Shown in pieces: positions 29,286 through 40,409 of a DNA stretch of 64,000 nt. A program made the position numbers and the translations under genes. This DNA comes from Takakia lepidozioides. Taxonomy: Eukaryota; Streptophyta; Takakiopsida; Takakiales; Takakiaceae. How positions within the stretch are numbered: the first letter of the stretch is position 1; every line of letters starts with the position of its first letter. A model generated the notes under the pieces. It ran no database searches. It was not told where the DNA came from and saw nothing but the letters and a program-made list of their open reading frames with translations. Where the stretch lies: contig CM060734.1 in NCBI GenBank assembly GCA_030704615.1, positions 5,520,001-5,584,000 of the forward strand, written 5' to 3'.

Positions 29286-31567
29286 GTGCGGCCCTTACTC
29301 TACGTAAATGTTCCTTCAAAAAAATCCCGCCATAGCCGCCCAGATTTCTTTTAGGCTTCTTCCACCCGCTGCGGCATCTTCTTTGCTTCCCGCTCCTTTA
29401 GTTCGTCTGATCTCGGAAAGATGCTGGAAAGATGCTAGAAAGACGTGGAAATGGGGGAATAGTGGCAGGAGTGACCTTATGGGATGGAACATCACTCCGC
29501 AAATTTCGGTTACGTTCCATGCCCGTCAAGGTGGGAACACATCTCACGAGTCAGGAGATTGCAATGCTGGAGGAAGCAGATTTTTCCCTTGCGAGCATAA
29601 TTCAACTTCTCCCCCGGGGCGTTAGGGTTCACAAGTATAAGCCAACCAAAAATACAAAGGATTTTATTCAAGCAACGTTTAGGAAATGATACTTTACAAC
29701 GATCGCGGGAAGGTAAGATAGTTTATGGGACAACGAAAAGCAAAAAAAACAAGGGAAGTGGGTCGCCCAACAGTCAGCTACCACAACCAGAAGATTACAA
29801 ATCTAAGGTGAAGATTCAGCTAGAAACCACAAGGCATCAAAGATTGGGTGTCTCTAAATAATAGGCGGAAGTAGCAGCCCAGCAGTTTCCTAGTCACCAG
29901 AAAGTCAAGTGATGCTGAGTCTCAATCTCCAGCCTTTCTCTGAGCAGCTCCATCCACCCCTGTAGAGGAACATGCCAATTCTTCTTTGAATTAGGAACAT
30001 CTCTCATCCATTCTTGCCGTGTATTTTCATCTATCCTCTACGAACTGCTGCATGGTAATACCTGACACTCTGTCTGGAGAGGATAGATGCTATTTCACGT
30101 ACAGCAGTGCGATCCTTGCTACGCGTCGGACGTGTACTGTGTGGCAATACTGCTATGTACATGTGTGGTCCCACAGGAAAAAGCAAGGCCAACAAACCAC
30201 ACCTCCTGTGCCTTGAGCTGGAAGGTCGAATTGGGTTTGTCATGCGGCAACATTCTGTATGGACGTGTTTAGACTGTGAATCGGATTCACAGCATATTTG
30301 ATGATGAGCAAAGCAGCAGCATCAAAACAACTGGGATAATCCGCTCTGAAAAGTCTGGCACTGGAAGTCCAGCGTGCTGTTTTGGGGGTCACAGCAAACT
30401 TGGAGCTTACATCCAAACAAAAAGACAGATGGATCTTGCAACTGTAGCCTGAAGTGTTGATGTTCTCGGTAAGCTCAACCCGCATCCACATTTTGGGGGT
30501 TGCCGGCCCACCAGACTATTCTCCTTGTGAAAAAAATGAGTTTCAACATCATCCCTTGCATGGTAATTTTTCTCCTGAAGGCCATGGCCCCATGTACCAA
30601 GTACAGGGTGTGGTATGCTCATAGAAGGGAAGAGAAGCCCCAAAACTGCAGCAGGACCACCTGCCTGGGAGGTAACACAACCTGGGGGCACTATACGTGT
30701 GGGCTTGGACCACTGCACTGACGAAACCCATCAGTTGGTGGAATTGCACTTCAGTCTTTGTTGACCGCTTCACTATGATCTGCTGGGATGTTGCGCTCGA
30801 TCACAGAAGATTCTAAAAAGTTTAATTAGTCGAGAATAGTAAGCTCTAGGTTTAACAAAATTGCGCTGGGTGTGAGTGGCCGTTACTAAGTGCTCTACCT
30901 CCTAATAGGAAGCAGCAGCTGTTCCCAAAGGGGGGATCAGTTATCTAGAGCATGACTTCTTCATCATCTCCTAAAGTACTTTGCTAGGATGTGGAGATCC
31001 AAAGCTCGCAAGACCCTGGTTATGTTTGGCCAGCAATGTCCATGGAATGTATGAAGAGTGGGCATGCATCGCCAGCCGTATGCCATGCTGAGAGAGACAG
31101 AAAAGTCTGGGCCCACAAGAGCAACGGAGGGATAAGAGATGTTTGTCGGCATGCTGGTTCTTGGTGTTTTCCAGCCCCGTGGCATGAATTACATGGATAC
31201 CTCCTCCTGTTTTGTCTGATGAGCTTGGACCAACCTCTGCTGCCTCACAACTACCAGCGTCACCCCTACTGTCCTCCTCCCCCCCCCCCGCCTGCAGCTC
31301 TCTCTTCTCCGAGCCGCTTCAGAATACCGGCCAACCGCCCCCGGCAGCTGCTGGTGATGCTACTGTACCAGTTGTTGCATGCTGTTGCCACAAGTTCTTT
31401 CCTCCCTCAGGACAACACCCACCGGCCTGCAACACCACGATCATTGAGAAGAATGCTGGTGAATTGTACAACCAGAACGCAAAATTCAAGCGAAATTCGA
31501 GGTTCCTAGAACGCAGGTTTAGGAGACCCTGGCTTGAGGGATCAAGTGCAGCTCGCACATCAGATCA
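29286..31567. other. No gene recognised; includes the region upstream of the RING gene
   Basis: About 2.3 kb without a frame I can identify. An ATG frame at 29432-29689 (85 codons, with MLEEADFSLASIIQLLPRG) is unrecognised. The last few hundred bases should contain the promoter and 5' UTR of the RING-H2 gene; the C-run at 31270-31279 and Pro/Ser-rich frames there look untranslated. No TATA box is confidently assigned. Confidence 0.4.
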
Positions 31568-32236
31568 ATGAAACCTGCCCTACGTGGGCAGGCTGTGATT
31601 GCAGCAGAGAGGAACACGAGGCATTTACAGTATGTGCCTTCACCGTCGGATCCAGTTTCTTTTGGTGGGCCATCGTCAATGTTCAGCCCCAACCTGGTGG
31701 TGGTGATGGCAGTGCTTCTGGTGGCATTGTTCCTGGCAGCATTCATAAACACGGTGGCGCGGTGCCTGATGCGGCGCCAAGCCCGTGCCTCAGAATCGGA
31801 GGGAGCGCCTCAGCGTGACAAGGGCCTGAAAACATGCGAAATCGAGTCTCTTCCTGTGGTAGCCTACGGCGAATCTTCCATGCTGCATTTGGAGGGTGCC
31901 AACATTAACGAGTGTGTCATTTGCTTGGGTGAGTTTGTAAAGAATGACAAGATGCGACTGCTCCCAGTTTGCAGCCATGGCTTCCACCTGAGCTGCATCG
32001 ACCTGTGGCTGTCCACCCATTCCTCCTGCCCTGTGTGTAGACACAGAGTCCTTGATTTTGGCGATCTGTCCGGTTCGCAAGATGGTCCACCGGATGTGCA
32101 CCATGATATTCAGCCCGACAGATTAGTCAGCCGGCCAATAGATAGTGAGAGGTCCGATCAGCATATTACGATCGAAATGCAACCTAGGCAGGAGGCGATG
32201 GAATATACAGCTGCAGCCGGCACCAGCCGATTGTGA
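31568..32236 (+). CDS. ATL-type RING-H2 E3 ubiquitin ligase
   Basis: 223-codon intronless ORF. Residues 42-63 form one hydrophobic transmembrane helix (VVVMAVLLVALFLAAF). Residues 86-100 (GLKTCEIESLPVVAY) match the GLD motif of the ATL family. The RING-H2 finger has C116, C119, C135, H137, H140, C143, C154, C157 with the exact ATL spacing C-x2-C-x15-C-x-H-x2-H-x2-C-x10-C-x2-C. The hallmark Pro two residues before the third Cys (PVC) and Trp147 for E2 contact are present. Known: ATLs are membrane-anchored E3 ligases, often acting in defence and hormone responses; most are intronless and of this size. The C-terminal 60 residues are Asp/Ser/Gln-rich with no domain. ATG chosen because it precedes a Met-Lys start at ordinary distance from the TM segment. 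The only clearly intact host gene in the window. Confidence 0.92.
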   Translation: MKPALRGQAVIAAERNTRHLQYVPSPSDPVSFGGPSSMFSPNLVVVMAVLLVALFLAAFINTVARCLMRRQARASESEGAPQRDKGLKTCEIESLPVVAYGESSMLHLEGANINECVICLGEFVKNDKMRLLPVCSHGFHLSCIDLWLSTHSSCPVCRHRVLDFGDLSGSQDGPPDVHHDIQPDRLVSRPIDSERSDQHITIEMQPRQEAMEYTAAAGTSRL

Positions 32237-33339
32237 GAAAGACGTGTGTACTTCTAATGAGTTCGGCGTTTTCATATCTGAAGTGCTTAGTAGCAGGTAT
32301 CATCTCTGGAGCTGGGGCAATACGCTGGACGCCAAGGTATCAAGGGCCTGCTACCTGATCAGCGACTTGAGTCGAAATTAGAAACAGGACCTGGAAGCGT
32401 TGGCCCGAGCTATATATACAATCCATCTTGAGTACAGACCGAGAGCGCAGTGCAGAAAACCAGGCCGGGCCCTACCAACCGAGGAGAAGCTTGCAGAAGT
32501 TGGTGTGCACACAATTTTACAATCTGTCCAGACTGAATGCCAGCAGGATCCCTGCAAGGAAGTGTTCCAGCATAAGCAGCAGCTACCACAAACCTAGAAT
32601 TAGAGTGTTATCAACTGTGTATTCGCTTCCAAAGACAGGATCCACGTGACATTGAACTCCTGTTGAGATTGCGTTGTGTGTATTTTGTTAAGCTCCGAAA
32701 ACTCTTGATCAAATGGTCCAGGTGATCAATTGATAATTTAATAGCTTTATATTTGAGCTGGGAATTGTTCATGCATTTTCTGTTAGTGAAGAGTACTGTA
32801 GACTTGAGCAAGCTCGGAAACAGAGTGAGATCAATTTGCAGTGATAAGTCTTTCGGGATCTTCAGGATCTTACCTAATTAATTCTTACTTCACTGCCTGC
32901 TGCTCATGTATGGTGGCATGAGGGAAGGAGATCCCTGACGACACCACTGTGGAGTGGGTATTGAATTTTTATTTACCCTCAGGGTAAGGGTAACCTGAAT
33001 TTTTAGAAAAGAATTACCCCCCGGGTTAGGGTATTATTATTTTTCAAACATTAAGGGTCAGTTCCGGGTAATGCAATACCCGCCGAGTGAATAGAGGCTT
33101 AGGTAGGATAAGGGTCGGGTAAATGGCAATTTATGTATGGATTTTCGGCAACATAACCAATATAAACTAATCAGATATTAACCACAAGAAAACAAATTTC
33201 AAAATATAACTTGCGCATAATATATCAATGCTTAAAAACCAAGTTTCTATCGCAAAAATGTGGGGGGCTGGGGACTTAGCCGTGTTGCAAGTCATCCCTC
33301 ACTGCTGATGAATGCGCCTCCCTTCCTGTTTTCTTTCTC
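32237..33339. other. No gene recognised; 3' flank of RING gene
   Basis: Contains the presumed 3' UTR. At 32955-33125 a patch of GGGTAA/TTACCC words forms weak inverted repeats (TTACCCTCAGGGTAAGGGTAA, and GGGTAATGCAATACCC). Otherwise featureless. Confidence 0.4.
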
Positions 33340-33905
33340 TCTTCTCCTTGGATGTGATCATCCTCGTTTTCTTCCTCTCTGTTAATTCTCTGTGAAGCAG
33401 AACTTCTTCAAAGCTCTTGTCTCTACCTCTTCACTTCGCAAACATCGAATATCTGGTTTTCACGAGCTGTGGACAGGCGGTGCTTCCACCTTCACACCGG
33501 CTGCCACTCCCCCCCTCTACAGCTGCAAGACGAGCCGTTCCTTTCATTTATGCTCCAATACGATTTCCTTGGCGTGCGCGTCTTTATTTGAGGCACAAGC
33601 CCTTCTTATAATCTCTCTCTTCTCTCTCCATGAATGAGGTCATCCTTGCATCCCCCCCTCTCTGTTGGATTTCTATGAAGAAGAGTTCTTTCATGAAGAC
33701 TTTTGTCTCTATCTCTTCACTGCGCAAGTATCGAAGAACGTGTTCTAATGTGTTGTGAACTGGCTGTATTACTCCCTTCAAATCCGCTGGCTCACCTTCT
33801 CCTACAGATGTTGGAAGAGATTCTCCTCTGTTTTCAACTTCAATGCACATGCTTCGAAGTGTGCTCGCATTTCTTAGACAAATATGTGTTTTCTATATCC
33901 CCTCT
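33340..33905. repeat. Tandem duplication, about 285-bp unit
   Basis: 33340-33620 and 33625-33905 share CTCTCTGTT, then GAAG.AGA.TTCTT, CTTTTGTCTCTA.CTCTTCACT.CGCAA and CATCGAA. They are about 75-80 percent alike by eye. Probably the repeated 5' leader of the LINE whose ORF1 follows. Confidence 0.6.
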
Positions 33906-34037
33906 CTTTCCCGTCTCCATCTCATGAGGTGTGGTGCAACGCCTCACGCCTTCTTCAACTTCTTCGCCTGATTGTGCTTCTTTTGTCTGCTACTGCCTTT
34001 GTTTAAGTTAGTGTGCTTCTCCCTGCTTCTTCTCCTC

Positions 34038-34740
34038 ATGGCTCCATTAGCCAATGCTTCTTCTGGTGGTCCGCCGTCTTATCGGGCAAACAAGCCTTAT
34101 GGGGATTGTAGAAGAGGTGGAAATAACCTCAGGCGTAGTGGTCCTGGGTTACTGGCTTTGGCCCCAGTCTTTGGAAGTTGGATATGGGTGTTATCAAGGA
34201 TCATTCTAAAATCTTGTTAGAACAAGGCATTCTCTTGCATTTTCCTGGCAGGGTGAGGGGTAGGCATTGGGCCCACATGTGGACTTTAGAGCATGTGGGA
34301 GCAGATGGGGGGCTTACCTCCCACTTCTGTCATCCCCTGGGAAGAGGTTCTTCTCAATAGTCTTCAATTATGCTGACTATGCAGCTGAAGCTCTCAAATT
34401 CAATGTTAGGAAATCCAGATATAGGGTTCATATATTCCCTTGGTCGGCGGAAGGGGGTCACAAGCTGGGTGTAACTTACAAATCTAGAGTGATTGTTCTT
34501 CCTTACCTCCCAGGCAAATATCTTCACTCTCTTCCTGAGATTGGAGCCCACTTTGGAGCTTACATAGGCTCTATGAACGTCACCGATCTTGAAGAGGCTG
34601 ATTTGCTTGGCATTGATTCTGAAGGATTGTTTGACCACACCTCTTTCATCACTGTTGCTATCATTGAAGAATGTTTGAGCATCCTATGTCATCTGTGTCA
34701 CTTAGAGGGTCACATCAAGGAAAAGCCTAATCAGTTGTGA
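34038..34740 (+). pseudogene. LINE ORF1-like protein, frameshifted
   Basis: ATG at 34038 gives MAPLANASSGGPPSYR and a Gly/Arg-rich start. The sense then moves through other phases (a segment with VIKDHSKILLEQGILLHFPG) to a frame reaching TGA at 34738 that contains YADYAAEALKFNVRKSRYR, PYLPGKYLHSLPEIG and SMNVTDLEEADLLGID. It ends with CHLCHLEGHIKEKP, a zinc-knuckle-like motif lacking its last Cys. This layout (globular domain of DUF4283 type plus knuckle) is that of plant L1-like ORF1, an RNA-binding chaperone. Endonuclease and RT do not follow here; the LINE fragment at 40.4 kb may be from the same family but is not contiguous. Confidence 0.5.
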
Positions 34741-35230
34741 CATGGCGGATAGGACTCTCCAGGCTGGCTGTGACGTGGCGCTTGAGCAGCTGTGGGGGTA
34801 GTCATACACGTTGGCTTTACTGAATGACTGAACGGACAGTGTAGTCCATGTCAGCGGCTGTGCAAGAGTGACACGTGCTCAATTACAAAAAAATGCACGT
34901 GGCAGAGTGTTCACTCTCCATGACTGTGAACTATGACTACAGGCGTGCTAATCTGGTTGCAACACGTGGCGCGTTGCAGTTTTTACACGTGGTCCCTCAG
35001 CAAATGGGTGATTTTTTTGGGTGTATTGCTATTTTTTTGCATATTTGTATTTCCACCACGTGGTGTAGTACTATTAGAGAGTAAAAATACATGTAGTCAT
35101 TATTATGACTATGGTAGAAGTCATATACATGTATAAATGCATATATAAATGCATATAAATAAATGCATTATGAACAATATTATGCATATTATGTTCTGTT
35201 TGTATTATATGCATAATAATATTATATGCA
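34741..35230. other. No gene recognised; ATGCATAT-rich at right
   Basis: After TGA of the LINE ORF1 the sequence carries several CACGTGG/CACGTG words (34877-35060). It then becomes rich in TATGCATA from 35130 on, similar to the loop of the inverted repeat that follows. Confidence 0.4.
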
Positions 35231-36950
35231 TAAGGTGAATGCCTGCTACATTTCAAAGAGTAGCAGACGCAATTCAGCATAGGAACTAGTATGCTACGCT
35301 GAGTTGGGTGTTTCCTAGAACAAATGTAGGCTGTCATTGTCAGCTGCTAGCAGCAAGGCAAGGATGAATGCTTGATTTGTGCAGAGGCATGGATAGCTGA
35401 GAGAGTAGAGATAGAGTGTGGGTGACGTAGGGTGTTTGGCCGTGGGCAAGACGTCTTTGTATAAACGTGAGTGACCTTCCTATCCTCCTGGCTCTCATTT
35501 TTAGTGCATGTTTTTTTGTGAAGTATCTGACTTCGCCAACACACACCAACCTGTTTGTTTACGAGTCCATGGGATAGAAGTTACCATAAACAACACTGGC
35601 ATTGGTTTTTCATATATTGTATTAGATAATTCTCTTAATTGTTTCCGCCTTGGCAGGTTGCTCAATGACCTTCCCTGGACGCTTTGGAGTATAGTGAGTG
35701 AGCGTCTCACAATGCAATGTTGGTTGGTGCATCTTATGCAAGAACTTGGAAAACAAACAGATGTCCTTGTTGTAGTAATTCTTAAAGCCATGCAAGCCTT
35801 AGTTTTTGATGGGTTGCAGATTGATGGAATACATGAGTAGTTAGAAGATTCGGGTGAACACTTTTCAAAGTGTTATAATTAGACAATATAATTCACATGA
35901 GAACATGTGACTATTTTATGTGTTTTGAGATCGCGACAAAAATGATAATGATAAATAGAGATGGTGTACAATCTCTTGGTTTTGCTCAGCTTGTTGCAGT
36001 TATGTCTTGCTGCTGTTCTGTTTGTATTATATATTATATTTCATTGTTATTATTTCATATAAATGCATTTATCTTATATGCATTATAAATGCATATATAT
36101 ATAATGCATTTATTTTATTTTATTTCATATAAATGCATATATATGTATCATTGTGTTATATTTCATACATGTATAATCATTACGACAATGAAATATACTA
36201 TATAATACAAACAGAACAGCAGCAAGACATAACTGCAACAAGCTGAGCAAAACCAAGAGATTGTACACCATCTCTATTTATCAATCTATTTATCATTATC
36301 ATTTTTGTCGCGATCTCAAAATACATAAAATAGTCACATGTTCTCATGTGAATTATATTGTCTAACTATAACACTTTGAAAAGTGTTCACCCGAATCTTC
36401 TAACTACTCATGTATTCCATCAATCTGCAACCCATCAAAAACTAAGGCTTGCATGGCTTTAAGAATCACTACAGCAAGGACATCTGTTTGTTTTCCAAGT
36501 TCTTGCATAAGATGCACCAACCAACATTGCATTGTGAGACACTCACTCACTATACTCCGAAGCGTCCAGGGAAGGTCACTGAGCAACCTGCCAAGGCGGA
36601 AACAATTAAGAGAATTATCTAATACCATATATGAAAAACCAATGCCAGTGTTGTTTGTGGTAACTTCTATCCCATGGACTCGTAAACAAACCAAAGCAAA
36701 CAGGTTGGTGTGTGTTGGCGAAGTCAGATACTTCACAAAGAAACATGCACTAAAAATGAGAGCCAGGAGGATAGGAAGGTCACTCACGTTTATACAAAGA
36801 CGTCTTGCCCACTGCCCAGCACCCTACGTCACCCACACTCTATCTCTACTCCTTCAGCTATCCTAGGAAACACCCAACTCAGCGTAGCACACTAGTTCAT
36901 ATGCTGAATTGCGTCTGCTACTCTCTGAAATGTAGCAGGCATTCACCTAT
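35231..36950. mobile_element. 1.7-kb inverted repeat, each arm encoding the same small ORF
   Basis: Left arm 35231-36047 and right arm 36183-36950 are near-perfect reverse complements around a 135-base AT-rich loop. The right arm lacks about 82 bases present in the left (deletion near 36865). Both arms carry an ORF read towards the loop (35508-35840 plus, 36787-36404 minus) sharing VHGIEVT, NNTGIGFSY, LDNSLNCFRLGRLL and QALVFDGLQIDGIHE before the same stop. The protein is not recognised. It could be a foldback transposon or an inverted duplication. Part of the outer arm is repeated again at 37905-38110. Confidence 0.85.
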
Positions 36951-37210
36951 CTGCCCTGGTTGACCCATCAGTGACTGGGCTCAGATAAGTATTCATTCCA
37001 CAGCTTCTCCTCATCTCTGTCACCTGTTTTTTGATACTTTCATGTTGTCACATTGGCAGTATCATGTCAAAGTCATTCCAAACTAGATTCACTCAACCAG
37101 CTAACTTGCAGAATTGAACATGGCAATTTAGGGCCGATTCTGATAAGAGGGAAAAACAGGGTGAAATGTGTTGAAGAAGATGCCTTCATTAGCAATGCCT
37201 GATTTTATCA
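36840..37210 (+). repeat. Direct repeat copy 1 (partner 37905-38325)
   Basis: TAGGAAACACCCAACTCAGC through GTATTCATTCCAC, GGCAGTATCATGTCAAAGTC and AACAGGGTGAAATGTGTTGAA occurs here and at 37905-38325 in the same orientation. It begins inside the right arm of the inverted repeat and ends in PPR-like sequence, so it is a segmental duplication of about 1.07-kb period. Confidence 0.75.
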
Positions 37211-37614
37211 CTTGTGCCGCTGCTGCCAGTTGACCATCTACCCATACAAGTTTTTTGTAGCTATTGATCCACAGGGAATCACAGATAATCTTGTGCTTGA
37301 AATCTGGCCCTCTTGCATGAATCTGGACCCACACAAAATCCCTGCTCCTTCAGCTATCCATGCCTCTGCACAAATCATGCATACATCCTCGCCTTGCTGC
37401 TAGCAGCTGACAATGATAGCCTAGAATTGTCAAAGCAAACACTAGCAGGGAAAACAGGGTGAAATATGTTGAAGAAGGTACCTTCACCCCTTTCGCCATC
37501 ATTTGCTTTCAGGTCTCCAAAGCCCCATCCCGCGCTCCTGCTCTGCACACCCTGCAAGCATCGCATTCCACGACACCAATCCTCAATGCTCCGACATTTA
37601 GCATACATGGCCAC
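37128..37614 (-). pseudogene. PPR protein gene debris
   Basis: Minus-strand frames 37334-37128 and 37614-37375 contain VWVDGQLAAAAQVIKSG and MYAKCRSIEDW, words of PLS-type pentatricopeptide proteins, followed by a segment ending in FNTFHPVFP or FNIFHPVFPA. PPR proteins bind organellar RNA, and the PLS class directs editing. Each frame covers less than two motifs and the two are in different phases. Confidence 0.5.
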
Positions 37615-37904
37615 CAGAGCAATGTTCAGGATGACATCTCGTGCTCTCTCTTTTTATGTCTCTCTAGTCATTCACGGCCAGAGAAACAGCAGGATTGCGT
37701 ACCTGATTGTGCAGGGGTTCAGAAAACCATCCCTCTGAACATCCAAAAATCCAGCAAATTTTTTACTGGTAAACCAATGGCCTAGAGTTCTGAGTTGGTT
37801 TATATCAGTTCTTTGTTATTGCCATTTGTGCAGAAGTCCAAAGGTTAACTGCAGGTAGACCCGAGCAGCAAAGCATGGAGCATTCCTGGCAGCAGTCACT
37901 CTAC

Positions 37905-38325
37905 CCCTGCTCCTTCAGTATCCATGCCTCTGCACAAATCATGCATTCATCCTTGCCTTGCTGCTAGCATCTGACAATGACAACCTAGATTTGTTCTAGG
38001 AAACACCCAACTCAGCTTATCACAGTAGTTCCTATGTTGAATTGCGTCTGCTACTCTCTGTAATCCAACATACATTCACCTTTTTGCCTCGATTGTCCCA
38101 CCATTGACTGGGGTCAGAAAGTATTCATTCCACATCTTCGCCTCGTCTCTGTTACCTGTTTCTGGATACTTTCCAGGTGTCACGTTGGCAGTATCATGTC
38201 AAAGTCACTCCAATCTATCAAAGATCCACTCAACCAGCTAACTTGCAGAATTCAACATGAAAATTTAGGGCCGAAAAACAGGGTGAAATGTGTTGAACAA
38301 GGTACCTTGATTAGCAGTGTCTGAT
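37905..38325 (+). repeat. Direct repeat copy 2 (partner 36840-37210)
   Basis: Same sequence order as copy 1, but retaining the TCCATGCCTCTGCACAAATC to TTGTTC segment that is deleted from the right arm of the inverted repeat. It ends at AACAGGGTGAAATGTGTTGAA before a PPR fragment. Confidence 0.75.
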
Positions 38326-39086
38326 TTTATCAATTGTGCCGCTGCTTCTGCAGCTTCCAGTTGACCATCTACCCATGCAGGACCTATGATGGACCTCTGT
38401 GCCCTTTCCCAGAGCTGCCAGGCTCGCATTGGGCATACATGTCCACCTGGGCATAGTTCAAATGACATCTGGTACAATTCCAGCTTTGACATTGACACCA
38501 TGGATCTGCTCCATTTTCCAGAGCTGCCAGGCTCGCATTTGTCCACTAGAGCAGAGTTCAGAATGACATCTGGTACATTTCAGCTTTGACAATATCACCA
38601 TGGACCTGTCCGTCCATTCCACAGCTATCAGACTCACATTTGGCATACATGTCACCAAGGCAGTGTTCAAAATCAGATTTGGTGTACAGTTCCAACTTTG
38701 ACAATGTCACCATGGACCTCTACTCCCTTTTCCAGGGCTGCCACGCTCGCCTAAACTTGTGTTCAGAATCACATATGGTACGTTCCAGCTAATTTGACAA
38801 TGTCACCATGGCCTCTGCTCTCTTTTCCAGGGCTGTTAGGCTCACATTTGGCATACATGTCCACGAGGGCAGTGCTCAGAATCACATCTGGTACAACTCC
38901 AGCTTTGACGATGTCACCATGGACCTCTTTGCCCAGTTCTAGAGCTGCCAGGCTCACATTGGTATACATGTGCTGCATGGCAGTGCTCAGAATGACATCT
39001 AGTACAATTCCAGCTTTGACGATGTCACTAGGAACTTTGCGCCCGTGGGCGCACACTTCCGAAATGCAGCCCTGTGAAAATGCCAC
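38265..39086 (-). repeat. PPR-motif-derived tandem array, about 110-bp unit
   Basis: A segment beginning AATGACATCTGGTACAATTC recurs at about 38460, 38562, 38672, 38769, 38880 and 38991, i.e. every 97-111 bases. On the minus strand each unit encodes one PPR-like stretch, best preserved as AALELGKEVHGDIVKAG then VVPDVILSTALVDMYAKC. Normal PLS proteins alternate P, L and S motifs with a triplet period near 303 bases (as in the fragment at 47.2 kb). Here one motif-sized unit is repeated with frameshifts between units, so it behaves as a minisatellite born from a PPR gene. Confidence 0.65.
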
Positions 39087-39412
39087 CTACATTCAACGGA
39101 GCGGGCTTCGAGGTTCGCAATCGCGTGAGCCGGAGATGGGAGACATTCTTGCAGACCCCATTCAACACAACATCAACCCCACATTGACATGCCAGAATAT
39201 TGCCATACACGCTCGAAATACAAACATCAGCAAATCCATGTTTTTATTTTGTATAGCGACAACTCCGAGCTTCCATCCTCAGAAATGGACCACTGCACCC
39301 GAATGGATTCTATAAGAAACCTCCGAAACTACCATAACTCGGAGCCTGTGCCCTCCAATCACCCTCAACAATGATCCTTAACAATTATCCTTCATGTGGA
39401 GCCTTCATTGCT
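39087..39412. other. No gene recognised
   Basis: Non-coding by eye. The minus strand has CVHGRKVPSD-like words near its left edge that belong to the PPR debris. Confidence 0.3.
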
Positions 39413-39915
39413 CTATGCTGTTGCGTTGATATCCACAACACGAACCACCGACTCGTCAAACCACAGGTCGAGAAGTAGGAGTGGCGCGGTAGTCGTCCAC
39501 TGCACATTGTCGTTTTCTGGATTCAGATGGCGCACATGAAGATACAAGATATCTATAGAGGTCAGGTTCGTGAAAACATGCAGATATTGGAGGCCAGGTG
39601 GGAGCTCCTCCACAGCGTCGTGAAATGCGCAAACATCCAGGACAAACCTGTTCTGATTCTCCTTAGTGTCAACAATATATTCCCTGGCCCAGAAGAATGA
39701 GTGAGCAACTCAAGAGCCCTATCCGGGAGCAAATACTGTGGAGGTGCAGTACAGTTATGGTAGTAAGACCTCAAGAACTCACCGTAGCAACATCTCATGA
39801 TGAAGAGACGAACATTCCGTCTTCCAGGTCTATCTCGCACAACAAGTATCCACTGTTGTCCACTGGCAGGCCTCACCCAAACAGAATCCCACAGAAGTGC
39901 TCGGAAACTCGTCAC
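39413..39915 (-). pseudogene. Unrecognised ORF pair
   Basis: Frame 39915-39562 (RALLWDSVWVRPASGQQWIL, LLPDRALELLTHSSGPGNI) and frame 39613-39413 (EELPPGLQYLHVFTNLTSI, LLLLDLWFDESVVRVVDIN) overlap in different phases and together read as one protein of about 160 residues with a shift near 39620. Leu-rich spacing in the second half is LRR-like but too short to call. No family recognised. Confidence 0.35.
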
Positions 39916-40409
39916 CCTGCGTGTACCTTCAGTGAACTCCGGGTGACCCTAGACATGTTACCCTAGCACTACAATGGCTTCTGAGGGCTACAAGTTTCCT
40001 GTCCTGCACAATGTTTTTCAATCGTAACGGGGAATAACGGCGCCGAAATACCTCATTCCGCATCCGAATCCAGAAGAAAGAGAACATATTACCGAGGTTT
40101 GAGGACCTAATACCGTCAATAAAGGCACGAGCTCATGGGCTCATGGGCTCATGAAATAGTAAACCTCTCAACAGCATCAGCAGCCATTGTCATCACGCAT
40201 GCACACAGACATAGACACATCAAAATTGATGACCTAAGGAGCTATAAATTGCCACAGCTTCAAAAAGAAAGCATTACAAAGAATGAATCAATTCCCAATT
40301 AAAACATCAGGGAGTAGTAGCTCACCCAACCCCCTTGATGTGTTTCTAAGACCACTATTTTTGTCTGCGTCAACACTAAGGGTCCCCTCTACAAAGTTGG
40401 ACTATGCTT

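Noticed and set aside
31212-31571. Upstream protein-coding ORF before the RING gene
   Set aside because: It has no ATG start at its 5' end, is Pro/Ser/Ala-rich low complexity and overlaps the RING gene's start; more likely 5' UTR.
32955-33125. Interstitial telomere repeat
   Set aside because: The GGGTAA words are irregular and do not form TTTAGGG or TTAGGG arrays.
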